DNA from: Maricaulis salignorans
GTDB lineage: Bacteria > Pseudomonadota > Alphaproteobacteria > Caulobacterales > Aquidulcibacteraceae
DNA: 42,971 bases
Assembly (NCBI GenBank): GCA_945891505.1
Contig: CAMDDL010000020.1
Location: 1 to 42,971 of the forward strand
Direction of reading: 5' to 3'
The position numbers and the translations under genes were made by a program. The notes under the pieces were generated by a model. That model was not told the DNA's origin and ran no database searches. It worked only from the letters and a program-made list of their open reading frames with translations. Below are positions 30,123-40,206 of this stretch, piece after piece (position 1 is the first letter of the stretch; the number at the start of each line of letters is the position of its first letter).

Positions 30123-31258
30123 GTCTGGCCCCCGCACAACCCCATATAGGCCAAGCTCCCGCGCGTAAAATCCGCGTGCTGGTGGTCGACGACTCTGCGG
30201 TTATTCGCGGTCTCGTGACCCGTTGGCTGTCTGGGGAAGCGGATATTGAAGTGGTAGGAGCCGCCGTTAACGGTAAAGACGGGGTCGATCACGCTGAGAA
30301 ATTCAAGCCGGATCTAATCATTCTCGACATCGAGATGCCGGTGATGGACGGGGTCACCGCCCTTCCTGCAATTCGCAAAGTTGCCCCCAACGCCCGGGTA
30401 ATCATGGCTTCGACGCTGACCCAGCGTGGGGCAGAAGTTACCATCAAGGCGTTGGCTGCTGGCGCCTCCGATTATATCCCCAAGCCCGATGCGAGCCAGT
30501 TGGCAGGTGCTGCGGATTATAAGCGCGAGCTTTTGGCAAAGGTCCGGAGCTTGGGTGCCCGCGCCGTTTCCGCTGCCAACCGAAGCCAAGCCTATAGCTT
30601 GGCATCTCTGGGTTCGTCTGGCGCGCGTGCAAACGCGCCCCAGGCACCAAACCTGCGTGTTGTGACACAGAAGCTTATTCCAGAAGCCATTTTCATTGGC
30701 GCTTCAACCGGTGGTCCAGAGGCGCTGCGTGAAGTGATTGAAGGGTTGGCGGGCAAACTGCGTGTGCCAATTTTCATCACCCAGCACATGCCGCCAATGT
30801 TCACGAAAATTTTGGCTGATCACTTGACTAAGCAGACAAAAGCTTCGGTCGTTGAAGCAAGCGATGGCCTGCAAGCCCAACCCGGCGTCTTCTACATTGC
30901 GCCAGGTGATCGCCATATGATTATCAGCAGACATCTCAGTATCACGCGTATCAACTTGAGTGACGCCCCGCCAGAAAACTTCTGCCGCCCAGCCGTGGAC
31001 CCCATGTTCCGCTCAGCAGCCGAAACCTATGGCGAAAAGGCCTTGGCAGTCATTCTGACGGGCATGGGTCAAGATGGTCTGCTTGGGGCAAAGCCCTTAG
31101 TCACCAAGGGCGCGCAATTAATCGCCCAAGACGAAGAAACCAGCATTGTCTGGGGAATGCCCGGCGCGGTCACCCGTGCGGGCCTCGCGACAGCCTGTAA
31201 ACCTATTGCAGAGATTGCTCCGGCGATTTTGAATATTATGCGTGGAGTAAGTGCATGA
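30119..31258 (+). CDS. cheB: Protein-glutamate methylesterase CheB
   Basis: A 379-residue CheB with a receiver domain (residues about 18-140; VVDDSAVIR, LIILDIEMPVMDG), a linker and a methylesterase domain (about 185-375). The catalytic triad is visible: Ser in FIGASTGGPEAL (about 196), His in ITQHMPPMF and Asp in TGMGQDGLLGA. It removes methyl groups from, and deamidates, chemoreceptors for adaptation when phosphorylated by CheA. The start overlaps cheY and the stop overlaps cheR, both by four bases. Confidence 0.95.
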   Translation: MSLAPAQPHIGQAPARKIRVLVVDDSAVIRGLVTRWLSGEADIEVVGAAVNGKDGVDHAEKFKPDLIILDIEMPVMDGVTALPAIRKVAPNARVIMASTLTQRGAEVTIKALAAGASDYIPKPDASQLAGAADYKRELLAKVRSLGARAVSAANRSQAYSLASLGSSGARANAPQAPNLRVVTQKLIPEAIFIGASTGGPEALREVIEGLAGKLRVPIFITQHMPPMFTKILADHLTKQTKASVVEASDGLQAQPGVFYIAPGDRHMIISRHLSITRINLSDAPPENFCRPAVDPMFRSAAETYGEKALAVILTGMGQDGLLGAKPLVTKGAQLIAQDEETSIVWGMPGAVTRAGLATACKPIAEIAPAILNIMRGVSA

Positions 31259-32091
31259 AGCCCGCCGATTTTGAGTTTGTTTCAACCATGGTGCGGGAAC
31301 GCTCTGGCTTAGTCCTGTCAGCCGACAAGACCTATTTGGTTGAGAGCCGCCTGGCCCCGATTGCACGCAAGGATGGCTTTACATCTATCGATGATCTGAT
31401 CAGCGCGATCCGCATACGCCGCGATGCGAAACTCATTGAATCGGTGGTCGACGCCATGACCACCAACGAAACCTTCTTCTTCCGCGATAAAACGCCTTTT
31501 GACATTTTCGAGCAGTCGATCTTGCCAGAATTGGTCGCCCGCAAGCGTGGTGGCACCATCAAAGTCTGGTGTGCAGCGGCCTCTACCGGTCAAGAACCCT
31601 ATTCCTTGGCCATGATTGCTGAAGCCTTGGGGCCAAAGTTAGGAGGCTGCAAGCTTGAGATTTTGGGCACCGATATTTCTGAGCGCTGCTTAGAAAAAGC
31701 CAAGGCTGGCATCTATACCCAATTTGAAGTGCAACGTGGCCTTCCCGTTCAAATGCTACTGAAGCATTTCAAGAAAGAAGGCGATGCTTGGAAGATTGAC
31801 GATCGCCTGAAAACCAGTATCCGCTATCGCACCATGAACCTGCTGGACGACTTCCGCGCACTCGGCAAGTTCGACGTGATTTTCTGCCGTAACGTGTTGA
31901 TTTACTTCGACATGCCAACCAAGAAAATGGTCCTCGAGCGTATGGCCCAGCAAGTTGAAGGCCCTGGCTATTTGTTGCTTGGGGCCGCTGAAACCGTACT
32001 CGGCGTTACCGATAGCTTTAAGCCGGTAGCCGGTAGCCGTGGTCTATATGTGCAGAACCCCAGCAAAATGGCGGCCAAAGCTGCGGCCTAA
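31255..32091 (+). CDS. cheR: Chemoreceptor methyltransferase CheR
   Basis: A 278-residue CheR. The helical N-terminal domain (about 1-75) includes FVSTMVRERSGLVLSADKTY. The SAM-dependent methyltransferase domain has the binding motif KVWCAAASTGQEPYSLAM (about residues 102-119), GTDISERCLEKAK, and FDVIFCRNVLIYFD. It methylates glutamates on chemoreceptors, opposing CheB. It is the last gene of the cluster; no chemoreceptor, CheD or phosphatase gene follows. A dyad lies between it and the convergent acyl-CoA dehydrogenase gene. Confidence 0.95.
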   Translation: MKPADFEFVSTMVRERSGLVLSADKTYLVESRLAPIARKDGFTSIDDLISAIRIRRDAKLIESVVDAMTTNETFFFRDKTPFDIFEQSILPELVARKRGGTIKVWCAAASTGQEPYSLAMIAEALGPKLGGCKLEILGTDISERCLEKAKAGIYTQFEVQRGLPVQMLLKHFKKEGDAWKIDDRLKTSIRYRTMNLLDDFRALGKFDVIFCRNVLIYFDMPTKKMVLERMAQQVEGPGYLLLGAAETVLGVTDSFKPVAGSRGLYVQNPSKMAAKAAA

Positions 32092-32121
32092 TCAAACCGC
32101 GCTAGCTGTTTGAGATTGAAA

Positions 32122-32155
32122 CGCGCAACTTTGATCCAAATGGATCAAACCGCGC
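32122..32155. terminator. Hairpin between convergent cheR and acyl-CoA dehydrogenase genes
   Basis: TTTGATCC-AAAT-GGATCAAA (32130-32149), an 8-bp perfect stem flanked by GCGC on both sides. Position between convergent genes suggests a terminator, but there is no T-run. A related sequence occurs near 42786-42821. Confidence 0.4.
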
Positions 32156-32160
32156 TTATA

Positions 32161-33966
32161 TTAGCCCGCCAAAGCGTCCATCTCTGGCTCAAACAGTACA
32201 TCAGACCCCGCAGTGACCGAGGCCAATAGGCCCGGCACTTGCGCTAGGACGTTTTCCGCGAAGAAGCCTGCCAGCGAGATGCGTGCTGTCATATAGGCGG
32301 CATCGCCTGTTTTGGCCTTAAGATGCGTTAAAGCGGCCAACGCACCCTTAGCCAAGGTCCAGCCGCCCGTGACATCGCCTGCGAGCTTCAAGAACGGTGT
32401 CGCACCGGCCAAAGCATCGCGCTTGGCATTGCCCGATTGGGCCCGGATCAGCCAGTTGGCGGCATCAGAGAAGATATCGACCGCTTCGCTGAGGCGCTTG
32501 CCAATCCATTTGACCTGCTCATTACCCGCTTGTTCGCAAGCCAGGGCAGTCGCGCGCATTTCTTCGATTAAGGCAGCAACCGGCGCGCCACCATCCATTG
32601 TCAGCTTGCGGCTTACCAAATCAATGGCTTGAATGCCATTGGTGCCTTCATAAATCGCGGCAATTCGGGCATCGCGATAAAATTGGGCAGCGCCACCTTC
32701 TTCCACAAAGCCCATGCCGCCATGAATCTGCACGCCAAGGGAAGCCACTTCCACGCCCATGTCGGTCGACCAGCCCTTAGCGATTGGGGTCAATAATTCT
32801 TCGCGTGCTTTAGCAATCTTGCGCGCCTCAGAGGTTGGCGCGTGTTCGGAGACATCTGACGCCAAAGCCGTCATGTGACAGATCGAGCGGGCGGCAGAGA
32901 CTTTGGCCTTCATGGTCATCAACATGCGCCGCACATCGGCGTGGTGGAAAATCGGGCTAGGGCCAGCTTCCGTCCAGCCTTCCGCGCGGCCCTGCTTGCG
33001 CTCCATCGCGTACTCATAGGCCTTTTGGAAGGCAGCGTCGGCCACGGCAACACCTTGTAGGCCAACATTGAGGCGGGCCGAATTCATCATGGTGAACATA
33101 TAGGTCAAGCCCTTATTGGGCTCTCCAATCATCCAGCCAATTGCTCCACCCGTGTCGCCATAGGACATGGTGCAGGTGGGCGAGGCATGAATACCCATCT
33201 TATGCTCAAGCCCGATACAGCGCACATCATTGTGTATTCCGGGCTTACCCTCTGCGTCAGGGATGAACTTAGGCACAAGGAAAAGCGAGATGCCTTTCAC
33301 GCCGGCAGGCGCATCGGGGAGGCGTGCCAGAACCAGATGGACAATATTCTCGGCCATCTCATGTTCGCCCCAGGTGATATAAATCTTCTGGCCGAAAATC
33401 TTATAGGTGCCATCATCTTGGGGCACGGCGCGGCTTGTCAGAGCGCCAACATCAGAGCCTGCCTGCGGCTCGGTCAAATTCATGGTGCCCGACCATTGGC
33501 CAGTCACCAGCTTGGGCAAATAAAGCGCCTGTTGTTCGAGCGTGCCGTGGGCAGACAGCGCCTCAACCGCGCCTAAAGTCAGCATGGGGCAGAGGCCAAA
33601 GCTCATGTTCGCAGCATGGACCATTTCGTGCACGGCCAAGGCCACGCCCTTCGGCAAGCCCATGCCGCCAATTGCTGGATCAAATGGTACAGAAAGCCAC
33701 GCCCCTTCGACAAATTGCTGATAGGCCTCAGCAAAGCCCTCCGGTGAGACCACTGTGCCATCAGCCTGAAGCTGGGTGCCCGCGCGGTCACCGGGAGCGT
33801 TCAGCGGGGCGAGGACATCACTGGCGAGTTTTCCCGCTTCAACTAAAATCTGCTCAACCAGATCCGCGCTTGCGTCCAAGAACATCCCTTGTTCCCGCAA
33901 CGCAGAAAGCCCTGCAATCTCTTCCAAGGAAAAGCGGATATCGCGGACAGGGGCGGCATAGGTCAT
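32161..33966 (-). CDS. Acyl-CoA dehydrogenase, DmdC-like
   Basis: A 601-residue acyl-CoA dehydrogenase of the long type with an extra C-terminal domain (about residues 470-601), as in DmdC (3-methylmercaptopropionyl-CoA dehydrogenase). The flavin region is seen in GTMNLTEPQAGSDVGAL and KIFGQKIYITWGEHEM, and the C-terminal catalytic region in VQIHGGMGFVEEGGAAQFYR and AAIYEGTNGIQAIDL, where the Glu of YEGTNG is the base position. It desaturates an acyl-CoA at C2-C3, passing electrons to ETF. Whether the substrate is a fatty acyl-CoA or a sulfur compound cannot be decided. No dmdB or dmdD neighbour. Confidence 0.88.
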   Translation of the reverse strand: MTYAAPVRDIRFSLEEIAGLSALREQGMFLDASADLVEQILVEAGKLASDVLAPLNAPGDRAGTQLQADGTVVSPEGFAEAYQQFVEGAWLSVPFDPAIGGMGLPKGVALAVHEMVHAANMSFGLCPMLTLGAVEALSAHGTLEQQALYLPKLVTGQWSGTMNLTEPQAGSDVGALTSRAVPQDDGTYKIFGQKIYITWGEHEMAENIVHLVLARLPDAPAGVKGISLFLVPKFIPDAEGKPGIHNDVRCIGLEHKMGIHASPTCTMSYGDTGGAIGWMIGEPNKGLTYMFTMMNSARLNVGLQGVAVADAAFQKAYEYAMERKQGRAEGWTEAGPSPIFHHADVRRMLMTMKAKVSAARSICHMTALASDVSEHAPTSEARKIAKAREELLTPIAKGWSTDMGVEVASLGVQIHGGMGFVEEGGAAQFYRDARIAAIYEGTNGIQAIDLVSRKLTMDGGAPVAALIEEMRATALACEQAGNEQVKWIGKRLSEAVDIFSDAANWLIRAQSGNAKRDALAGATPFLKLAGDVTGGWTLAKGALAALTHLKAKTGDAAYMTARISLAGFFAENVLAQVPGLLASVTAGSDVLFEPEMDALAG

Positions 33967-34154
33967 GGAACTTTTTCCCAGTGGCAGCGGTTTGTGACAA
34001 TGATAGGAACTTCAACAATCCAAGCAACGGACTGTTTCAGATATTTTGGGTTTTACTACTCGGCAAGTCTGCCAATACCGTCTATCTAACGCAGTGTCGG
34101 ATGGTTTGCCATGATGCAAGCTGACCAAGACAATCAGCTATAAGGACATTAGAC

Positions 34155-34793
34155 ATGCGTCGCACTTTCATTCTCGCTTTCGCAGCCCCCGTCGCCTTGA
34201 TCGCTTTTGCCGCTATGACGGCTACTGCCGCTACCCCTGCAGCGGACGCTGCGAAGGCCGCTAATCTCGCCGCACAGCCTGCAGGCGTTTACGAAGTTGA
34301 GCCAACTCACACTTCCGTTCACTGGCGCCTTGATCACAGCGGCCTGTCCACCTACACCGCACGCTTTGACAAGATCTCGGGCACCATCAATTTCAACCCT
34401 CAGAACCCTAGCGCTTCGAGCGCGGACATCACGATTGATGCCACCTCGGTCAATACCGGCCTGCCAAAGTTTGACGCCGAAATCGCCAAGCAAGTTTTCA
34501 AAGCCGAAGCCAACCCAACAATCACCTTTAAATCGACCAAATTGACGCCGGTCTCTGCCACGACTGGCACCATGACTGGCGACTTGACGGTAGCTGGCGT
34601 TACCAAGCCTGTGACCTTGAACGTGACCTACAATACTGGCCGCAAGAGCCCGTTCCGTGGCGTCCAGAATGTGGGCTTTTCAGCCACCGGTTCGATTAAG
34701 CGTTCCGAATGGGGCATGAATAACTGGATTAATTTTGGAATTGGTGATCAAGTGGACCTGATCATCGAAACTGAGTTTTTGAAAAAGGACTAA
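34155..34793 (+). CDS. YceI family periplasmic protein
   Basis: A 212-residue secreted protein: signal peptide (residues about 1-26, ending ATA-AT), then a YceI lipocalin-like domain starting YEVEPTHTSVHWRLDHSGLS. The domain contains TARFDKISGTINFNPQNP and NPTITFKSTKL and ends IGDQVDLIIETEF. YceI proteins bind isoprenoid or amphiphilic ligands. It is followed after three bases by a cytochrome b561 gene and then a second YceI gene; this trio is common in Proteobacteria and suggests a quinone- or isoprenoid-linked periplasmic redox function. Confidence 0.93.
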   Translation: MRRTFILAFAAPVALIAFAAMTATAATPAADAAKAANLAAQPAGVYEVEPTHTSVHWRLDHSGLSTYTARFDKISGTINFNPQNPSASSADITIDATSVNTGLPKFDAEIAKQVFKAEANPTITFKSTKLTPVSATTGTMTGDLTVAGVTKPVTLNVTYNTGRKSPFRGVQNVGFSATGSIKRSEWGMNNWINFGIGDQVDLIIETEFLKKD

Positions 34794-34796
34794 AAC

Positions 34797-35381
34797 ATGA
34801 CGGGCGAGACTTGGTCAGGGGCTAAAGAAAGCCAATCCTACACAAAAGTAGCCATCCTGTTGCACTGGGTGATCGCTGCGGCAATCCTAGTTCAAATCTT
34901 GGGTGGCTGGGCAATGGAAGACCTCAAAGGACCTGAAAAGTTTGAAGCTTTTCAAGTTCATAAGAGTGCCGGCCTGACCATTCTCTTGCTCTCCTTGTTT
35001 CGCTTGTTTTGGCGGATGGCCAATCCCCCACCCCCATTGCCCAAAGGAATGAAGGGGTGGGAAGTTGCCGCAGCCAAGTTCACCCACTTCGCGTTCTATG
35101 CCCTTATGATTGGCATTCCACTGGGCGGCTGGGTCATCATCTCCACCTCTCCCTATAATATCGCCACCCATTGGTGGGGCCTGTTTGAGTGGCCACGCCT
35201 GCCCCTAGCGGATCTGCCGTTCCGCAAGGAGCTCAATGGCATAGCCAAGTCGGGGCATGGCGCTGCTGCTTGGGGCGTTATTGTGCTGTTCGTGATCCAT
35301 GTGGGCGCAGCAATGAAGCATGTATTCATGGACGACGATGATGTGATGGCCCGCATGGTCCCCTTCATTCGGCCGAAATAA
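34797..35381 (+). CDS. Cytochrome b561
   Basis: A 194-residue inner-membrane diheme cytochrome b with four hydrophobic segments. Candidate heme ligands are His in AILLHWVIAAAI (residue 23), VHKSAGL (about 55), FTHFAFYALM (about 100) and VIHVGAAMKH (about 166). It passes electrons between the quinone pool and a periplasmic acceptor. The upstream YceI gene ends three bases before it, with AAGGA overlapping that stop as its ribosome binding site, so translation is likely coupled. Confidence 0.92.
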   Translation: MTGETWSGAKESQSYTKVAILLHWVIAAAILVQILGGWAMEDLKGPEKFEAFQVHKSAGLTILLLSLFRLFWRMANPPPPLPKGMKGWEVAAAKFTHFAFYALMIGIPLGGWVIISTSPYNIATHWWGLFEWPRLPLADLPFRKELNGIAKSGHGAAAWGVIVLFVIHVGAAMKHVFMDDDDVMARMVPFIRPK

Positions 35382-35398
35382 GATAAGGAAACAATCTG

Positions 35399-36004
35399 AT
35401 GTTGAAGGTCCTCACGGTCGCCGCTCTGGCGCTCGCAGCCCTAATTGCGCCCTTAAATTCGGCCGCTGAGCAGCCCGGAAAGAAGGCCCCCGCCAGCAAA
35501 GCCGCCGCTGCGGGTTGGACGATTGATGCGCGTCAAAGTCGGATTGCCTTTTCGACCAAATGGGCGGGCAATGGCGTCAATGGCACGTTCCGTCAGTGGT
35601 CGGGTGACATTAAGTTTGATCCCAACAATCTTGCTGGCAGCCAAGCGGTGATCACCATCATGACCGGCAGCGCCTTTACCGGCGTGAAAGAGCCGGATGA
35701 CAATCTCGCTACCGCGGACTGGCTTGACGCGCGGAAATTCCCAACCGCCCGCTATGCCACGCAATCGATCCGCTCAGTCGGCCCCGGCCGTTATGTCGCC
35801 GAAGGTATTTTGACGGTAAAGGGCATGAACTACCGCGTGCCTTTGCCCTTCACGGTCGCAATTTCCGGCAATGTCGCCACCATGACTGGTCAAGTGAAAC
35901 TCGACCGGGTGGCCCTAAAACTTGGCCTTGAGTCTGACTCAGGCGCTGAGTGGGTCGCACGCGAAACTGTCGTTAATGTCGCCGTGCGTGCCACACGAAA
36001 GTAG
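35399..36004 (+). CDS. YceI family periplasmic protein, second copy
   Basis: A 201-residue secreted YceI protein, distantly related to the one two genes upstream. Signal peptide about residues 1-23. The domain includes WTIDARQSRIAFSTKWAGNG, TFRQWSGDIKFDPNNL, LDARKFPTARYAT and ILTVKGMNYRVPLPF. AAGGA lies ten bases upstream of the ATG. It is likely to be in an operon with the cytochrome b561 and first YceI genes, perhaps giving the cytochrome two lipid-binding partners. Confidence 0.93.
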   Translation: MLKVLTVAALALAALIAPLNSAAEQPGKKAPASKAAAAGWTIDARQSRIAFSTKWAGNGVNGTFRQWSGDIKFDPNNLAGSQAVITIMTGSAFTGVKEPDDNLATADWLDARKFPTARYATQSIRSVGPGRYVAEGILTVKGMNYRVPLPFTVAISGNVATMTGQVKLDRVALKLGLESDSGAEWVARETVVNVAVRATRK

Positions 36005-36239
36005 CCACACAATCTTGACTCGCAGTCGCTGAGCTTAGCTGGTTGGTTCTGGCGTCATCGACGCTTGCATGGGGTACGAAACGCTTCAAAGTGACGACCT
36101 GCATCCGTTCTGTCGGGCTGGCAGGCTTTGGACAGGCCGCTTTAGTCAAGCTGATGGCGGTGTGGTCTCTTCGTGAACGGAATGTGGGGCGCTGCGCACT
36201 GTTTTTGACTTTCTGGGCTAAACTGTCACAGGACAAGCC

Positions 36240-37175
36240 ATGGATCAGGAGCCCTTGAACAATGTGCGAGCAGCCGCGGCAGCCTTGGCGCGTGGCGACT
36301 TGATGGGCCTGCCGACAGAGACGGTCTATGGCTTGGGTGCTGATGCGACCAATGGTGAGGCCGTCGCGAAGATTTTTGCCGCTAAAGGTCGCCCGCATTT
36401 CAACCCCCTGATCTCTCACATTGCTAGCCTCGAAGCGGCAGAAGCGCTTGGGGTGTTTTCACCGCTGGCACGAAAGCTGGCCGAGGCCTTTTGGCCGGGC
36501 CCCTTAAGTCTCGTGGTGCCACGCCAGCCCGATTGCGCGGTCTGCGACTTGGCCTGTGCAGGGCTCGATACGATTGCTTTGCGGGTGCCTTCACACCCCC
36601 TTATGCAACAGGTGTTGCGCGCTTTTGGTAAGCCGGTCGCCGCCCCTTCTGCTAACGTTTCCGGCAGACCTTCACCGACCACGGCTGATCATGTGCTGGC
36701 GGAGTTTGGCGACAAGCTAACTCTCGTGCTCGATGGCGGACCCTGCGCTGTCGGGCTGGAGAGCGCGGTCGTATCCGTGATCGGCGACCAAGCGACCTTG
36801 CTGCGTTTAGGGGGATTAAGCCGGGCAGAGCTTGAGGCCGTGGCTGGCCCTCTACTTGCCCCTGATGCCTCTGCCAATGCAGCCCCTGCTTCGCCCGGAA
36901 TGGTGCTGCGCCATTATGCGCCGCGCGCGCCTGTGCGCTTGCATGGCTCTTCCGCGCAAGCCGGTGAAGTCATGATCGGTTTTGGTCCGGGCTATGAAGG
37001 CGCTGACTTTAATCTATCTCCGTCAGGCGATCTGGTTGAAGCGGCAGCCAACTTGTTCGCCATGTTGCGCGCGGCAGACGCCCTAAAGCCCTCCGCCATT
37101 GTCATCGCCACGATTCCAGAGACGGGCCTTGGAGAGGCGATTGCCGACAGGCTCCGCCGCGCCGCAGAGCATTGA
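36240..37175 (+). CDS. L-threonylcarbamoyladenylate synthase (Sua5/TsaC)
   Basis: A 311-residue Sua5-type enzyme. The YrdC domain (about residues 8-190) shows GLPTETVYGLGADAT, KGRPHFNPLISH, FWPGPLSLVV, ALRVPSHP and SANVSGRPSPT; a C-terminal Sua5 domain follows (about 215-311) after SPGMVLRHYAPRAP. It makes threonylcarbamoyl-AMP from threonine, bicarbonate and ATP for t6A37 modification of ANN-decoding tRNAs. The length with a Sua5 domain separates it from the shorter TsaC. The gap before it (36005-36239) shows no gene. Confidence 0.92.
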   Translation: MDQEPLNNVRAAAAALARGDLMGLPTETVYGLGADATNGEAVAKIFAAKGRPHFNPLISHIASLEAAEALGVFSPLARKLAEAFWPGPLSLVVPRQPDCAVCDLACAGLDTIALRVPSHPLMQQVLRAFGKPVAAPSANVSGRPSPTTADHVLAEFGDKLTLVLDGGPCAVGLESAVVSVIGDQATLLRLGGLSRAELEAVAGPLLAPDASANAAPASPGMVLRHYAPRAPVRLHGSSAQAGEVMIGFGPGYEGADFNLSPSGDLVEAAANLFAMLRAADALKPSAIVIATIPETGLGEAIADRLRRAAEH

Positions 37176-37181
37176 TACTGA

Positions 37182-38471
<1,290 letters not shown>

Positions 38472-38526
38472 GCCTGCGGTTTCAGGCCAAACTTCCCTTC
38501 CTTCTAGGTTCAGGCTAAGAGCGCGC

Positions 38527-39147
38527 ATGGCAGAAACGCTCTCCCTTTTTGCAACACGGCTCTACCGTGCGCCCTTAGGCGGGCGAGCGCCTGAGGACCT
38601 GCGCCAAGACTTGGCGGATGCCTGCGATATGCTGGAGCAAGAGGATGCGGCGGGCCGGCGTTGGTGCCGCGACAATGGCTATAAGGGCTATACGTCCTAC
38701 GCCTCCCTCAATGATTTGCCGACCCGGATCAGCGCCTTTGGGGACTTGAAACGCCAACTCGACAAGCATGCCGCGGCTTTTGCGCAAGAGGTTAGTTTTG
38801 ATCTGGCGGGTGGCAAGCTGAAGCTGGACAGCCTGTGGGTCAATTGCTTGCCGCCGGGTGGGGTTCATACCGGCCACATTCACCCCCACAGCGTCATTTC
38901 GGGCACCTATTATGTCACGCTGCCTGATGGCGCATCCGCGCTAAAACTGGAAGACCCACGCCTTGCTATGATGATGGCGGCACCCACGCGTCTGCCCGAG
39001 GCTGCCCAAGATTTACAGCCCTTTGTGTTTCTGACACCGCAGATCGGCGAGGTGATCCTCTGGGAGAGCTGGTTGCGCCATGAGGTGGTGCTCAATCGCG
39101 CTAAGTCCAAGCGGGTTTCAATCAGCTTTAACTATGCTTGGGTCTAG
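38527..39147 (+). CDS. Putative 2OG-Fe(II) oxygenase (TIGR02466-like)
   Basis: A 206-residue soluble protein of the putative 2-oxoglutarate-Fe(II) oxygenase type. The jelly-roll core is seen in LDSLWVNCLPPGGVHTGHIH, followed by HSVISGTYYV. The candidate distal His is in SWLRHEVVLN and a 2OG-binding Arg in KSKRVSISFNYAW near the C-terminus. Metal ligands would be within HTGHIHPH and RHEV; the usual H-x-D spacing is not obvious, so activity is uncertain. It is followed nine bases later by arfB, so the two are probably co-transcribed. A ribosome-related hydroxylase role is possible but only inferred from this neighbour. Confidence 0.78.
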   Translation: MAETLSLFATRLYRAPLGGRAPEDLRQDLADACDMLEQEDAAGRRWCRDNGYKGYTSYASLNDLPTRISAFGDLKRQLDKHAAAFAQEVSFDLAGGKLKLDSLWVNCLPPGGVHTGHIHPHSVISGTYYVTLPDGASALKLEDPRLAMMMAAPTRLPEAAQDLQPFVFLTPQIGEVILWESWLRHEVVLNRAKSKRVSISFNYAWV

Positions 39148-39156
39148 GGCCCGTCC

Positions 39157-39576
39157 ATGACCCCTCCGACCCTTTTCCCCTTTGACGAAGATGAGATTGG
39201 CGAGACGTTCGTTCGCGCCTCAGGCCCTGGTGGCCAGAACGTCAACAAGGTTTCAACGGCAGTGGAGTTGCGCTTTGACGCTGCTGCTAGCTTGTCGTTT
39301 CCTGAAGATGTGCGCGATCGCCTGATTAAGTTAGCGGGATCAAGGGCCACAAAGGACGGGATCATCGTGCTGTTGGCCCAGACCTTTCGTACGCAAGAGC
39401 GTAATCGCCAAGACGCGCGCGAGCGGCTGCAAGGCTTGATTAATCGCGCCAGCGTGCCACCTCCGCCGCCACGCAAAAAGACGCGGCCAACCCGTGCTGC
39501 ACGCGAAAAGCGACTTGAGGGCAAGGCGATCCGCTCGACCGTCAAAAAACTACGTGGCCGTGTGGGTGACGACTGA
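39157..39576 (+). CDS. arfB: Ribosome rescue hydrolase ArfB
   Basis: A 139-residue ArfB (YaeJ/ICT1) protein. The catalytic GGQ lies at residues 25-27 in ASGPGGQNVNKV. A linker and a basic C-terminal tail rich in Arg, Lys and Pro (about 105-135) would insert into the mRNA channel of stalled ribosomes. It releases nascent chains from non-stop complexes without a termination codon. It follows the oxygenase-like gene closely and is convergent with the cold-shock gene. Confidence 0.92.
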   Translation: MTPPTLFPFDEDEIGETFVRASGPGGQNVNKVSTAVELRFDAAASLSFPEDVRDRLIKLAGSRATKDGIIVLLAQTFRTQERNRQDARERLQGLINRASVPPPPPRKKTRPTRAAREKRLEGKAIRSTVKKLRGRVGDD

Positions 39577-39586
39577 GCTTTAGCCA

Positions 39587-39622
39587 ACAAAAAAAGAGCA
39601 GGAGCTTCCGCCCCTGCCCTCT
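39587..39622. terminator. Bidirectional terminator between arfB and csp
   Basis: AGAGCAGGAGC (39595-39605), TTCC, GCCCCTGCCCTCT (39610-39622), preceded by a run of seven A's, which gives a T-run for transcripts coming from the minus-strand cold-shock gene. Confidence 0.75.
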
Positions 39623-39644
39623 TAAACACCTATTTGCAAACAGA

Positions 39645-39848
39645 TTAGATGACTTGCAATTCGGTCGCTGCGGTCTTGCCGCGCTCTGTCTTCAGTTCAA
39701 AGCTGACCTTTTGGCCATCGTTCAGGCCGTTCAAGCCCGACTGTTCAACTGCGCTGATGTGAACGAAAACGTCGCCGCCACCTGCATCAGGTTGAATAAA
39801 GCCATAGCCCTTGGTTGCGTTGAACCACTTAACAATTCCGGTCGCCAT
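39645..39848 (-). CDS. Cold-shock protein CspA family
   Basis: A 67-residue single cold-shock domain. RNP1 is KGYGFI and RNP2 is VFVHIS; it begins [17 protein letters not shown], the standard form. It binds single-stranded RNA and DNA as a chaperone. The ATG at 39848 has AAGGG seven bases upstream; a longer upstream reading frame is rejected. The 5' untranslated region could be long, as for other csp genes, because the next 350 bases contain no gene. Confidence 0.95.
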   Translation of the reverse strand: MATGIVKWFNATKGYGFIQPDAGGGDVFVHISAVEQSGLNGLNDGQKVSFELKTERGKTAATELQVI

Positions 39849-40206
39849 CGAGGGACCCTTTCTCATAATTTGGCCGCTTCGCATGCTTACAGCCACAGTA
39901 ACCGTGCGATATCCGGCACAGCATTCGGCGTCTTAGAACAATGGAAGCAGGCAGGATCTATCTTGCAAAAGGGGGCAAAAAAGACCATGCGACGGCAGTA
40001 CCAGTTTCGTCGATCAGACGAGTAAATAGCACAGGAATGGCGATCTAACAAATGCAACACTGGACGTGTGGATCAACTTACGTTGATAATCTTCGTAAAC
40101 GCGACGTTATCGGAGGTGGTCTGGCCGCCCTGATTGCTATGCAATCGATTGCAATTGGGCATAAGAATTTGGGGGTGCCTGCTGCTTCCTGACCGCGTGA
40201 CAAACT
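39849..40206. other. Gene-free region upstream of csp
   Basis: No convincing coding region. It contains the csp promoter and leader and a perfect 14-bp palindrome TGCAATCGATTGCA (40140-40153). The right part follows the 3' end of the cupin gene. Confidence 0.5.
40140..40153. other. Perfect 14-bp palindrome
   Basis: TGCAATCGATTGCA, about 54 bases beyond the cupin stop codon. It could be a protein-binding site; nothing else supports a role. Confidence 0.35.

Noticed and set aside
32130-32149. FNR/FixK-type site (TTGAT...ATCAA)
   Set aside because: The half-sites are 8 bases apart instead of the required 4, and the dyad lies between convergent genes.
36005-36239. Small reading frames on both strands before the Sua5 gene
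   Set aside because: No ribosome binding site, no recognisable motif; most likely untranslated spacer.
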